A model generated the notes under the pieces. That model saw only the letters and a program-made list of their open reading frames with translations. It did no database searches and was not told where the DNA came from. Source: Roseofilum acuticapitatum BLCC-M154 (GTDB lineage: Bacteria; Cyanobacteriota; Cyanobacteriia; Cyanobacteriales; Desertifilaceae). Taken from it: DNA of 64,000 nucleotides. The position numbers and the translations under genes are program-made. Shown piece by piece: positions 53,913-62,397 of the stretch (the first letter of the stretch is position 1; each line of letters begins with the position of its first letter). Where the stretch lies: the NCBI RefSeq assembly GCF_030068475.1, contig NZ_JAQOSP010000104.1:62001-126000 (forward strand), read 5' to 3'.

Positions 53913-55568
53913 CTAATCCCAAGGGGCTTTAATGTATTGCCAAGCCGGGCCATTAACGCGCAGATCCACATCTTTAGCAAAGTTCACCGCACCTCGGAAA
54001 CCCGCAAAGGGCCCGCCATAGTCATAATTGTGCAATTGCTTGCAAGGTACACCGAATTTCTCAATCACATACTTATCCTTAATCCCAGAACCAATCAGGT
54101 CAGGCTTAAAGCGTTGGATTAACACATCCAGTTCATGGTGAGAAATGTTATCGACCAGCAATGTGCCTTCACCCATATCCGGCATCATGCCTTTATAGTC
54201 ACTGACTAGATTTTCGCCACGCAATCGCTCCATTTCTGCATCCGATGGAGGGTTATAGCGCTCTGAATCGGGTTCAACTTCCAATTCTTCGATATTGCGA
54301 CTATCTGCATCTACTTTAATATTCGGCAGAGCTTGCCGTCCTTCATAGTCATCCCGGTGAGCAAACTCATAGCCTGCTACAATGGTTTTCATGCCGAGAT
54401 CTGCAAACAGTTCTTGGTAGTGATGGGCCCGGGAACCGCCAACGAACAAGAACACCGTTTTTCCTTCGAGTCGTTTGCGGTACTGGGTCAACTGAGCTTC
54501 CGCAAGACCCAATTCCTCCAAAATCACCTCTTCTACCCGTTGGGTCAAAGCCGGATTATCAAAGAACTTAGCAATCTTACGCAAACTCTTGGCAAAAGCA
54601 TGAATGCCAATAAAGTTCACCTTCATCCAAGGCGTGCCATATTTCTCTTCCATCATGTTTGCCATATAGTTGATGGAGCGATGACACATCACCAGATTCA
54701 ATTTAGCTAAATGAGCCTTGATTGCATCATCATAAGACCCATCACCACTAAAGGTAGAAACTACCTTAATACCACATTTTTCCAGAACCCGTTCAATTTC
54801 CCAAGAGTCACCACCGATATTATATTCACCCATCAGGTTAACGGTAAATCCTTCGATTTCTTCCGTTTCGGTGTCCTTGCCAATCCAATGTTTAAAGAAA
54901 CCATTATTAGCAATATGGTGTCCTGCGGATTGACTCACTCCTTTATATCCTTCACAGTTAAAGGCAAGCACCGGAAGTCCCAGTTTCTCCGTCATTTCCT
55001 TGGCAGCCCCCTGGATATCATCTCCAATTAATCCCACCGGACAAGTGGAGTGAATCGTAATCGATTTGGGTTGGAAAATTTCATAAGCCTCTTGCACTGC
55101 CTGCTTCAGCTTATTGACCCCCCCGAACACAATATCATGCTCGTTCAAATCCGTAGAGAAACAATAGTGCAAAAAGTCCTTGCCATCTGCTCTCGGTTTA
55201 AACTGATTGCGTCGAGTCATCCATGCATAATAAGAACAGCCAATTGGCCCATGAACAATATGTACGCAATCTCCAAATGGCCCAACGACCACACCTTTAC
55301 ATCCGGCAAAAGCGCACCCTCTTTGGGTAATAATTCCGGGAGTTGTCCGAGCATTTGCATCAATTTGTTGCTCCGAAATCGATGGGTCGCGAACTACAAT
55401 ATGTTTTTCCCGTTTGCGAGCCACTTTTTTCGGATAAGCTTCAAGAATTTCTGTAACGCTCTTATTCGTTTCTTCCAGACTAATCGGAGACGGAGAAAGC
55501 ATTACGCCTTGTTGTGCTTGTTGGGATTTCGTCTCGAAATCAGTGGTCGGTGATAATTTTTCAGTCAT
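53913..55568 (-). CDS. nifD: Nitrogenase MoFe protein alpha subunit
   Basis: Catalytic subunit carrying FeMo-co and half of the P-cluster. Cysteines GCAFAGCKG, HGPIGCSYY and STCPVGLIGDDI are P-cluster ligand segments; CEGYKGVSQSAGHHIANN holds the His195 equivalent; VMCHRSINYM holds the FeMo-co cysteine (Cys275 equivalent) and QLHNYDYGGP its histidine (His442 equivalent). GGAGATAAAACC precedes the ATG at 55568, giving 551 aa. A stretch of about 50 residues (about 416-466, NIEELEVEPDSERY...) is inserted relative to Azotobacter and standard cyanobacterial NifD, as in clostridial NifD. The gene is uninterrupted, with no excision element. Confidence 0.97.
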   Translation of the reverse strand: MTEKLSPTTDFETKSQQAQQGVMLSPSPISLEETNKSVTEILEAYPKKVARKREKHIVVRDPSISEQQIDANARTTPGIITQRGCAFAGCKGVVVGPFGDCVHIVHGPIGCSYYAWMTRRNQFKPRADGKDFLHYCFSTDLNEHDIVFGGVNKLKQAVQEAYEIFQPKSITIHSTCPVGLIGDDIQGAAKEMTEKLGLPVLAFNCEGYKGVSQSAGHHIANNGFFKHWIGKDTETEEIEGFTVNLMGEYNIGGDSWEIERVLEKCGIKVVSTFSGDGSYDDAIKAHLAKLNLVMCHRSINYMANMMEEKYGTPWMKVNFIGIHAFAKSLRKIAKFFDNPALTQRVEEVILEELGLAEAQLTQYRKRLEGKTVFLFVGGSRAHHYQELFADLGMKTIVAGYEFAHRDDYEGRQALPNIKVDADSRNIEELEVEPDSERYNPPSDAEMERLRGENLVSDYKGMMPDMGEGTLLVDNISHHELDVLIQRFKPDLIGSGIKDKYVIEKFGVPCKQLHNYDYGGPFAGFRGAVNFAKDVDLRVNGPAWQYIKAPWD

Positions 55569-55715
55569 GGTTTTATCTCCATTAGGTTTGGGGTTCATAA
55601 AGACGAGAGAATCGAACAATATTTAACACTGATCTAGTCTTTATCCTTCTCTCTCGCCCCGACTTTTTTCACAACAAATCCGGTTGAGTTTCACCGCCCC
55701 AGATTTGGGATCACT

Positions 55716-56126
55716 TTAGGCAAAAAACATGCCTGAACCCATTTCATCAATCGCAAAGTTCCCTCTTTCACGAGTCCGAATCCGAATACTGTCTAGCACA
55801 GGTACGACAAAGACTTTGCCATCTCCAGGATTCCGAGTTTGATTCACCTTGATGATGGTATTGACAACTTCTTTAACCAATTCATCGGGAACCACTAAAC
55901 TAATCCAACGCTTGGGAATTAAGCGAGGAACATGAGCGAGTAAAGGCAAGACTTCTGATGCATCTTCGGGGTGTTGATTTAAAGCATCTACGACTTCTGC
56001 TTCCATGGCTTGTCGTCCTCGTCCGACAACTTTCACGGCGTTAAATCCCGGAAAACCTGCCTTAATGAGTGCCTCTTTGGTCTCATGCATTTTGTTCATG
56101 CGAATAATCGCAATAACTTCTTTCAT
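55716..56126 (-). CDS. nifI2: Nitrogenase-regulating PII-like protein NifI2
   Basis: PII-family protein, 136 aa from the ATG at 56126, which follows AAAAGGAG. It has MKEVIAIIRMNKMHETKEAL, VVGRGRQ, an enlarged T-loop region (about 45-70: VDALNQHPEDASEVLPLL) and RNPGDGKVFVVPVLDSIRIRT. NifI2 with NifI1 binds NifDK and blocks it; 2-oxoglutarate and ATP relieve this, as shown in methanogens. It lies between nifI1 and nifD, the diagnostic position. NifI proteins are not part of the standard cyanobacterial nif system. Confidence 0.93.
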   Translation of the reverse strand: MKEVIAIIRMNKMHETKEALIKAGFPGFNAVKVVGRGRQAMEAEVVDALNQHPEDASEVLPLLAHVPRLIPKRWISLVVPDELVKEVVNTIIKVNQTRNPGDGKVFVVPVLDSIRIRTRERGNFAIDEMGSGMFFA

Positions 56127-56267
56127 CTCCTTTTCCTCTGTTTTATCTAGGATAGAGTGATTAGGGGGTATTATGAGGTTCAAACAATAAAGCTTATAAA
56201 TCAGCTATGAGCCAGGATTTACCCCTAACCATTCGCAATTGAAATGTCACTTTAATGGCAACTTCCC

Positions 56268-56654
56268 TTAAGTCTTCACTAAAGTTCGGGCAGAGGTTTC
56301 TGGGGTTGCTGTTGGAGAGAGGGCACTGTTTTCTTGAATACCGGTGCTAACAGTGTAGACTTCTTCAACTGGAGTGACGAAGATTTTTCCATCTCCATAG
56401 GCTCCTTCAGTGCCGGTGCGGGCGCTGTCGAGAATAATCCGGATTACGGTGTCTTTGTCTTCATCAGGGACAACAAACATTAACAGTTCTTTGGGCAGTT
56501 CATCATAGTGAACGTTACCAATTTTTAAACCCCGTTGTTTGCCTCGACCATAAACATCAATTTTTGTGACTGCCGGAAAACCTGAATTTAACAAGGCTTG
56601 CATCACATCGTTAGCTTTTTCTGGTCGCACAATGGCTCGAATAGCGACTGGCAT
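56268..56654 (-). CDS. nifI1: Nitrogenase-regulating PII-like protein NifI1
   Basis: A 128-aa PII-family protein: MPVAIRAIVRPEKANDVMQALLNSG opens it, KIDVYGRGKQRG is the pre-T-loop signature, and YGDGKIFVTPVEEVYTVSTG is the family end motif. The C-terminal tail of about 20 residues is serine/threonine-rich. The gene lies 73 bp after nifH and 141 bp before nifI2. With NifI2 it forms the ammonia switch-off complex. Ordinary GlnB is excluded by the lack of the YxxEYxxxx T-loop and by context. Confidence 0.94.
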   Translation of the reverse strand: MPVAIRAIVRPEKANDVMQALLNSGFPAVTKIDVYGRGKQRGLKIGNVHYDELPKELLMFVVPDEDKDTVIRIILDSARTGTEGAYGDGKIFVTPVEEVYTVSTGIQENSALSPTATPETSARTLVKT

Positions 56655-56727
56655 GTGAATTTTTCCTCCTCAAAATGGGAAAATACAACGAAAGAAATGG
56701 ATATGAGTTGAGAATACGGGTGTATCT

Positions 56728-57638
<911 letters not shown>

Positions 57639-57770
57639 ACAGTAACAAGCCACTACGAGAATAGAGAATAACGTCTAAAACACTGACAATTTACTCTGCA
57701 AAGTTTGACCCCTTATTTGCTCTTTTGAATGAGTTATGGGGAGACTTTACCTTTCTTTGCCTCTGATATA

Positions 57771-57812
57771 GTTATACGATTTAAAATATTGAATAACTGT
57801 ATATCTAACTAC
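57771..57812 (-). promoter_or_regulatory. NtcA-activated type promoter of nifH
   Basis: A perfect GTA-N8-TAC at 57799-57812 (GTAGTTAGATATAC on the minus strand) is followed after 22 bases by TATAAC (57771-57776). This is the spacing of class II NtcA-dependent promoters. The start site would be near 57764, giving a leader of about 210 nt. NtcA senses 2-oxoglutarate, as NifI does, so transcription and enzyme activity would respond to the same signal. Confidence 0.72.
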
Positions 57813-58034
57813 TAAATAAAGCTTTTTTGCAAAAATATCGGTTTAATTTTGATCAATTTACGGATGATTTTTAAACAATTTTTTTGTTGCTATTGATGAA
57901 ATTAGTGGCGAACTCATTATTGCATTTTTGTCATGCAAAACCCGAAATTAAATTGTGTTTAAAGATTAAATAATGAAAACAAAAATTAAAAATATGGGTG
58001 ATAGAGGAGGAGCAATTGGGGAGAATAAATGAAG
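57813..58034. other. AT-rich gap upstream of the nifH promoter
   Basis: Remainder of the 549-bp nifU-nifH gap. Very AT-rich, with poly-T/A tracts near 57820-57900. No reading frame, RNA gene or second NtcA box is seen. Confidence 0.4.
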
Positions 58035-58058
58035 AAAGCACGGTCATGCCGTGCTTTT
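58035..58058 (-). terminator. Terminator after nifU
   Basis: AAAGCACGG and CCGTGCTTT form a 9-bp stem with a 5-base loop, about 45 bp beyond the nifU stop codon. It separates nifX-nifS-nifU from the nifH operon. Confidence 0.7.
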
Positions 58059-58101
58059 GATAAGGTTTTATGGGATAATTTCTGAGATGAACAAAGAGTT
58101 A

Positions 58102-59034
58102 TTAAATGGCAATAACGACTAAATCTGGTGAGACGCGATCGCGCAAGGTTTGCTCAATGCCTTGTTTTAAGGTGGTCAGTACGCTATAACAACTGCCGCA
58201 GGCTCCTTTTAAGATAACTTTAACGACATGACCATCTATGTCGTAAAGTTCGAGATCGCCGCCATCAAGGGCGATCATGGGACGAATTTCATGGTTTAGG
58301 ATATCTTGAATGAGAGTAATTTTTTGTAATGTGCTGAGTTTGGGTAACGTGGGTGTGGCTTCTGGGGGAGAGCTGGCGAATTTTGCGGCAAGTTCGACGC
58401 AGGTTTCTAGGGCTACATGATGAAGACGCTGTTGTTGTTGTTGTTCTTGGATGGCTTCGGCTAAAAGATCGTCAATTTCGGCTAGACAAGAGCCACAACC
58501 ACCGCCCGCTTTGATGTAGTTGGTGACTTGTTCGGCCCTGGTGAGATGATTTTCGCGGATAATGCGTTTAATTTTGCCTTTGGTGATGGCAAAGCAGCGA
58601 CAAATGAGGGGACTTTCGTCTTCTTCTTCGGCTTGGAGGGGAATGCCTTTGTAGTTGTAAATGGCGGCTTCTAGGGCTTCTTGTCCCATGACGGAGCAGT
58701 GCATTTTTTCTTCGGGCAGCCCGCCTAAAAAGTCGGCAATTTCGCGATTGCTGAGGGTTAGGGCTTCGTCGAGGGTCATGCCTTGAATGAGGTCGGTTAG
58801 GGCTGAGGAGGAGGCGATCGCACTGGCGCATCCAAAGGTCTGAAACCGAGCATCGAGAATGCGTTCAGTTTGGGTGTTAACTTTCAGATGCAACCGCAGG
58901 GCATCCCCGCAGGCAATACTGCCGACATCACCAACAGCAACGGTTTCATTTTCCTCACAGTCGGAGGGAGTGATTTCTCCCATATTATGAGGGTTGTGAA
59001 ATAGGTCAATTACTTTATCTGTGTAGTCCCACAT
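58102..59034 (-). CDS. nifU: Fe-S cluster scaffold NifU
   Basis: Three-part scaffold of 310 aa: IscU-like N-terminus (MWDYTDKVIDLFHNPHNMGE, cysteines in FQTFGCASAIASSSALT and HCSVMG), a central 2Fe-2S Fer2_BFD part (LICRCFAITKGKIKRII, GGGCGSCLAEI), and the C-terminal CxxC domain (VKVILKGACGSCYSVLTTLKQG). It builds clusters delivered to NifH and NifB. It has the full length of cyanobacterial NifU and contains two HIP1 sites, so it may belong to the host rather than the imported block. Confidence 0.96.
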   Translation of the reverse strand: MWDYTDKVIDLFHNPHNMGEITPSDCEENETVAVGDVGSIACGDALRLHLKVNTQTERILDARFQTFGCASAIASSSALTDLIQGMTLDEALTLSNREIADFLGGLPEEKMHCSVMGQEALEAAIYNYKGIPLQAEEEDESPLICRCFAITKGKIKRIIRENHLTRAEQVTNYIKAGGGCGSCLAEIDDLLAEAIQEQQQQQRLHHVALETCVELAAKFASSPPEATPTLPKLSTLQKITLIQDILNHEIRPMIALDGGDLELYDIDGHVVKVILKGACGSCYSVLTTLKQGIEQTLRDRVSPDLVVIAI

Positions 59035-59082
59035 GGTTCTGTCAGCTCCATTAAGTTTGAAGGGTTGGTGGTAAAAAAGAGA

Positions 59083-60312
59083 TTAGCGAGTGGCAGTCAG
59101 TTGTTTACCCCCGACTGCACTCAACCAACCTTGCTGTTCGTCGGTTTCGTCTTTGAAGGGGGAAATTTGGCGCAGTCGCTCGACGACTTGGGGTATGACT
59201 TGCAATACTTGGTCGATTTCTGCGTCGGTGGTATACCGAGAGAGGCTAAAACGAATGGAACCATGCAAGATGGTGTAGGGTAGGCCCATGGCTCGCAGGA
59301 CATGGGAGGCTTCTAGGGAACCGGAGGTGCAAGCCGATCCGGAGGAGGCACAAATGCCATGGCGATCGAGGGAGAGGAGGATGGCTTCACCTTCGATGTA
59401 TTTGAAGCCAATGTTGGTGGTGTTGGGGAGTCTGAGGGCGGGATGGCCGTTGAGTTGGGTATGGGGAATGGTTTTTAAGATTGTTTGTTCGAGGCGATCG
59501 CGTAATTGTCGCACTTGCCCATTTTCCGCTTCCATAGACTCCATCGCTAACTCAGCCGCTTTCCCCAAAGCAATGATACCGGGGACGTTTTCTGTTCCCG
59601 CTCGTCTACCCCGTTCCTGATGTCCCCCAACTAGCATGGGCCGAAAGCGCACCCCTTTGCGGACATACAAGGCTCCAATACCTTTAGGAGCGTGCAATTT
59701 ATGCCCAGATAATACCAGAAAATCTACGGTACTCTCTTCCATATTCAAGGGCACTTTACCCACCGCTTGTACGGCATCTACATGGAACAAAATGCCCCGC
59801 TCTTTGACGATTTTCCCAATTCTCTCAATGGGGAACAGGTTGCCCGTTTCATTGTTGGCGCACATGACGGAGACGAGAGCCGTATTCTCGGTGAGAGCGG
59901 CTCTCAATTCCTCTAAATTGAGTTGTCCTTTCTCATTGACTCCCAGATAGGTGGTGCTATAACCTTGTTTTTCCAAACCCTTACAGAAGTTAATAATGGC
60001 AGGATGTTCCACTTGGGTGGTGACAATATGGCGCTTGTCGGGACAACTGGCTAAGGCAGCCCGAATGGCGGCATTATCCCCTTCTGTACCGCAACTGGTG
60101 AAGATAATTTCATCCGGTTGAGCTACCAATAATTGAGCTACATTTTCCCTGGCTTGTCTTACCGGTTTGGCCAGTTGTCCGCCAAAGGTATGCATACTGG
60201 AAGGGTTGGCATAATAGTCGCGCAAGTAGGGAAGCATGGCTTCTAAAACTTCATCGGCAATCCGGGTGGTTGCATTGTTATCGAGATAAATGGTTGGGGG
60301 TTTTTTGTCCAT
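59083..60312 (-). CDS. nifS: Cysteine desulfurase NifS
   Basis: PLP enzyme that takes sulfur from cysteine and passes it to NifU. MDKKPPTIYLDNNATTRI opens it (ATG at 60312; the frame continues to 60369), the PLP lysine is in VLSGHKLHAPKGIG, and the catalytic cysteine in GICASSGSACTSGSLEASH. About 409 aa. It follows the NifX-like gene by 118 bp and precedes nifU by 48 bp. Confidence 0.95.
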   Translation of the reverse strand: MDKKPPTIYLDNNATTRIADEVLEAMLPYLRDYYANPSSMHTFGGQLAKPVRQARENVAQLLVAQPDEIIFTSCGTEGDNAAIRAALASCPDKRHIVTTQVEHPAIINFCKGLEKQGYSTTYLGVNEKGQLNLEELRAALTENTALVSVMCANNETGNLFPIERIGKIVKERGILFHVDAVQAVGKVPLNMEESTVDFLVLSGHKLHAPKGIGALYVRKGVRFRPMLVGGHQERGRRAGTENVPGIIALGKAAELAMESMEAENGQVRQLRDRLEQTILKTIPHTQLNGHPALRLPNTTNIGFKYIEGEAILLSLDRHGICASSGSACTSGSLEASHVLRAMGLPYTILHGSIRFSLSRYTTDAEIDQVLQVIPQVVERLRQISPFKDETDEQQGWLSAVGGKQLTATR

Positions 60313-60430
60313 GGTTTCGATCGCAATTGGAGATAATTTGGGCAAGCAGGAATCGCTAAAAATGATCAATAGAGCGCGTTATCCTAGATGGGGATCTCAC
60401 ACGCTGGTCTTGATTATTTCGGCGCTAGAT

Positions 60431-60817
60431 TTAGGCAATGGACTTCTCAACCCATTGAGTATAAAAATCTAAGACGGCAGTTTCTATGGTTTCGTAAACT
60501 TGTACGACTTCTATTCCGGCTTCTTTGAGGCGACTTTCTGGCAGTGCCCCAATTTTAGCGACGATCACTGCTGTGCAATCGGATAGGGCGGCAATGCTCT
60601 CGCTCAGGTCTCCTGGGCTTTCTTCTGGGCCGTGACAATAGGGTTTAACTGGGCGATTTTCCAGCAGTTGAGCTTTCTGCGTGTCTATTTCATAGATGAG
60701 AAATTCCTGGGCATGGCCAAAATGCTCATTGGTTAGACCTTTGTCTTTGCTGGCCACTGCAACCCGAATTTTCTGGGGGGAATTGACAACTGTTGAAGCT
60801 GTCATCGAAGATACCAT
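60431..60817 (-). CDS. NifX/NafY-type FeMo-cofactor binding protein
   Basis: A 128-aa protein of the dinitrogenase iron-molybdenum cofactor (NifX/NafY/NifB C-terminal) fold. KIRVAVASKDKGLTNEHFGHAQEFLIYEID has the HFG motif, and CHGPEE, IAALSDCTAVIVAKIG and LKEAGIEVVQVYETIETAV complete it. It binds or carries NifB-co or FeMo-co precursors. GGAG lies nine bases before the ATG at 60817. It heads the nifX-S-U unit, which is unusual. Confidence 0.88.
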   Translation of the reverse strand: MVSSMTASTVVNSPQKIRVAVASKDKGLTNEHFGHAQEFLIYEIDTQKAQLLENRPVKPYCHGPEESPGDLSESIAALSDCTAVIVAKIGALPESRLKEAGIEVVQVYETIETAVLDFYTQWVEKSIA

Positions 60818-61238
60818 GATGTTTTTCTCCTTGCCTACATGAGAGTTCGAGACTATCTAGGCAAGAAAGGAGAGTGTTATCAGTGTTACAAAAAATCAAG
60901 AGAGTCTAAAGATGATCTAGGATGTATAAGGTAATCTTGAGACCGTATTGATTTAGAAGTTTTATAGGTTTCGTTATTCTCTGAATCTTGTTATATCTCA
61001 CCTGGCCAGAAAGATAAGTTTGATTAATCACAATTTCATGTTTTCTTTATACTTCCGAAAAATGCTTGAATCGCATGGAAAATATGGAAAAAGTGCAAAA
61101 TTTAACTGAGGGATGAGGGGAATCGGGGCGATCGCCGCTTGAAGAGAGTTAAAGCTTTAAAGTTCTGGTAAATTAGCACCATTTATCAATGCAAATTAGT
61201 ACGAAATGAGCGGTTAAAATGAAGGAGGTAAAAATAGA
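60818..61238. other. AT-rich divergent region upstream of the NifX-like gene
   Basis: Holds the promoter of nifX-S-U (minus). I could not find GTA-N8-TAC here. It contains one HIP1 site (near 61129) and no open frame of note. Confidence 0.4.
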
Positions 61239-61283
61239 ATGGGGGGGAGGAGATTTAACTACCAAGAAAAAGAGAGATTATAA
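61239..61283 (+). CDS. Possible 14-residue leader peptide
   Basis: MGGRRFNYQEKERL, preceded by a near-perfect ribosome-binding site (AAGGAGGT, 61223-61230) nine bases from the ATG. It ends immediately before the structured region at 61284. Too short to judge by composition. It could regulate the following RNA by ribosome stalling; this is inferred. Confidence 0.35.
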   Translation: MGGRRFNYQEKERL

Positions 61284-61400
61284 GGGGGTTGAGCGCCCTG
61301 GGAGAGTCTCCACCCGGCGGCTGAGAGGGGAAAGTTCATCAACCAGCCCAAGGAATTTAGGACTGTAATTCCTCAAAACACCAACGGGTAAAACCCCTGA
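61284..61400 (+). ncRNA. Candidate structured RNA or leader, unidentified
   Basis: A GC-rich block of about 120 bases in an AT-rich gap, between nifX-like and sphR-like genes. GGGTTGAG and TTCATCAACC can close an outer stem; CCTGGGAGA, CCACCCGG and CGGCGGCTGAGAGGGG lie inside; then GGAATT-AATTCC and GGGTAAAACCC hairpins. I could not match it to a riboswitch class; glycine, TPP and Moco types were considered and do not fit. Strand could also be minus. Confidence 0.4.
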
Positions 61401-61529
61401 AATCAAAGGCTTATTGATATAGACGAAATATAGACGAAATCTACATAAATTGAATTGGAAAAATCGGATTGAATTCCAAAAAAGCTGATAGGCTTAAAAA
61501 GATAAACCATTAGAGTTAGCAGGCCGGTT

Positions 61530-62303
61530 ATGGTATTCACGTTATCAGTCGAATCCCCCCCCATGAATTCACCCCTGAATTCAAAACGGAGTTTAGGGCG
61601 GGTTTTAGTGGTTGAAGATGAAGAACTGATTCGGGAGACGGTCGCCTTATCCTTGCGCGATGAAGGGTTTGAGGTGATTGCGGCCGAAGATGGTCGGGCG
61701 ATCGTAGATTTATTTCACCAACAACTGGAGCAGACAGATGACTCTAGGGAGTCCATTGATGCGATCGTCCTCGATCTGATGCTCCCTTCCGTGAATGGTC
61801 TGGATCTCTGCCGTTGGCTGCGCCAAAAAGGACAAACTGTACCGATCCTGATTCTGAGTGCTAAAGGTTCAGAAACCGATCGCGTCGTTGGCCTAGAAGT
61901 GGGTGCAGATGACTACCTGACTAAACCCTTCGGGGTGCGAGAATTAGTGGCTAGGGTTCGCGCTCTCCTCCGACGCAATCGCTACCCGATCCCCCAATCT
62001 CATCCTTCAGTGCTGAAAATCAAAGATATTACCCTATTTCCCCAAGAATGTCGGGTGATCGTTCGCGACGAAGAAATTAACCTCTCTCCCAAAGAGTTTC
62101 GCCTCCTAGAACTTTTTATGAACCATCCCCGGAGAGTGTGGTCGCGAGACCAACTGATTGAACGGATATGGGATGCGGACTTTATGGGAGATACCAAAAC
62201 CGTAGACGTACATATTCGTTGGTTGCGGGAAAAAATTGAACTCGATCCGAGTCATCCAGAATACTTGCTGACTGTGCGTGGATTTGGATATCGGTTTAGC
62301 TGA
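61530..62303 (+). CDS. sphR: OmpR-family response regulator, SphR/PhoB-like
   Basis: A 257-aa regulator. Receiver domain about 22-140 with phospho-acceptor Asp in IVLDLMLPSVNGLDL, acidic pair VEDEELI and lysine in YLTKPFG; winged-helix domain about 155-255 (LSPKEFRLLELFMNHP, DTKTVDVHIRWLREKIE). It probably binds Pho boxes such as 25840-25869. The start is uncertain (61530 or 61563). The kinase gene follows 94 bp later. sphR is assigned from the SphS-like partner and could be another OmpR-type regulator. Confidence 0.78.
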   Translation: MVFTLSVESPPMNSPLNSKRSLGRVLVVEDEELIRETVALSLRDEGFEVIAAEDGRAIVDLFHQQLEQTDDSRESIDAIVLDLMLPSVNGLDLCRWLRQKGQTVPILILSAKGSETDRVVGLEVGADDYLTKPFGVRELVARVRALLRRNRYPIPQSHPSVLKIKDITLFPQECRVIVRDEEINLSPKEFRLLELFMNHPRRVWSRDQLIERIWDADFMGDTKTVDVHIRWLREKIELDPSHPEYLLTVRGFGYRFS

Positions 62304-62397
62304 CGGAAAATCCATTCTCTTTCTGATGTAGGATCAAAAACGGAGATCGTGAGGCGATAATCAAGAGAATCCATCATCGATTAAACAGATTGCGATC

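Noticed and set aside
53913-55568. Vanadium or iron-only nitrogenase, or a nifD excision element
   Set aside because: There is no vnfG/anfG gene, NifEN and molybdate transport are present, and nifD is continuous.
61284-61400. Glycine, TPP or molybdenum-cofactor riboswitch
   Set aside because: Short matches (GGGAGAGT, CTGAGA) exist, but the other conserved cores of each class are absent.
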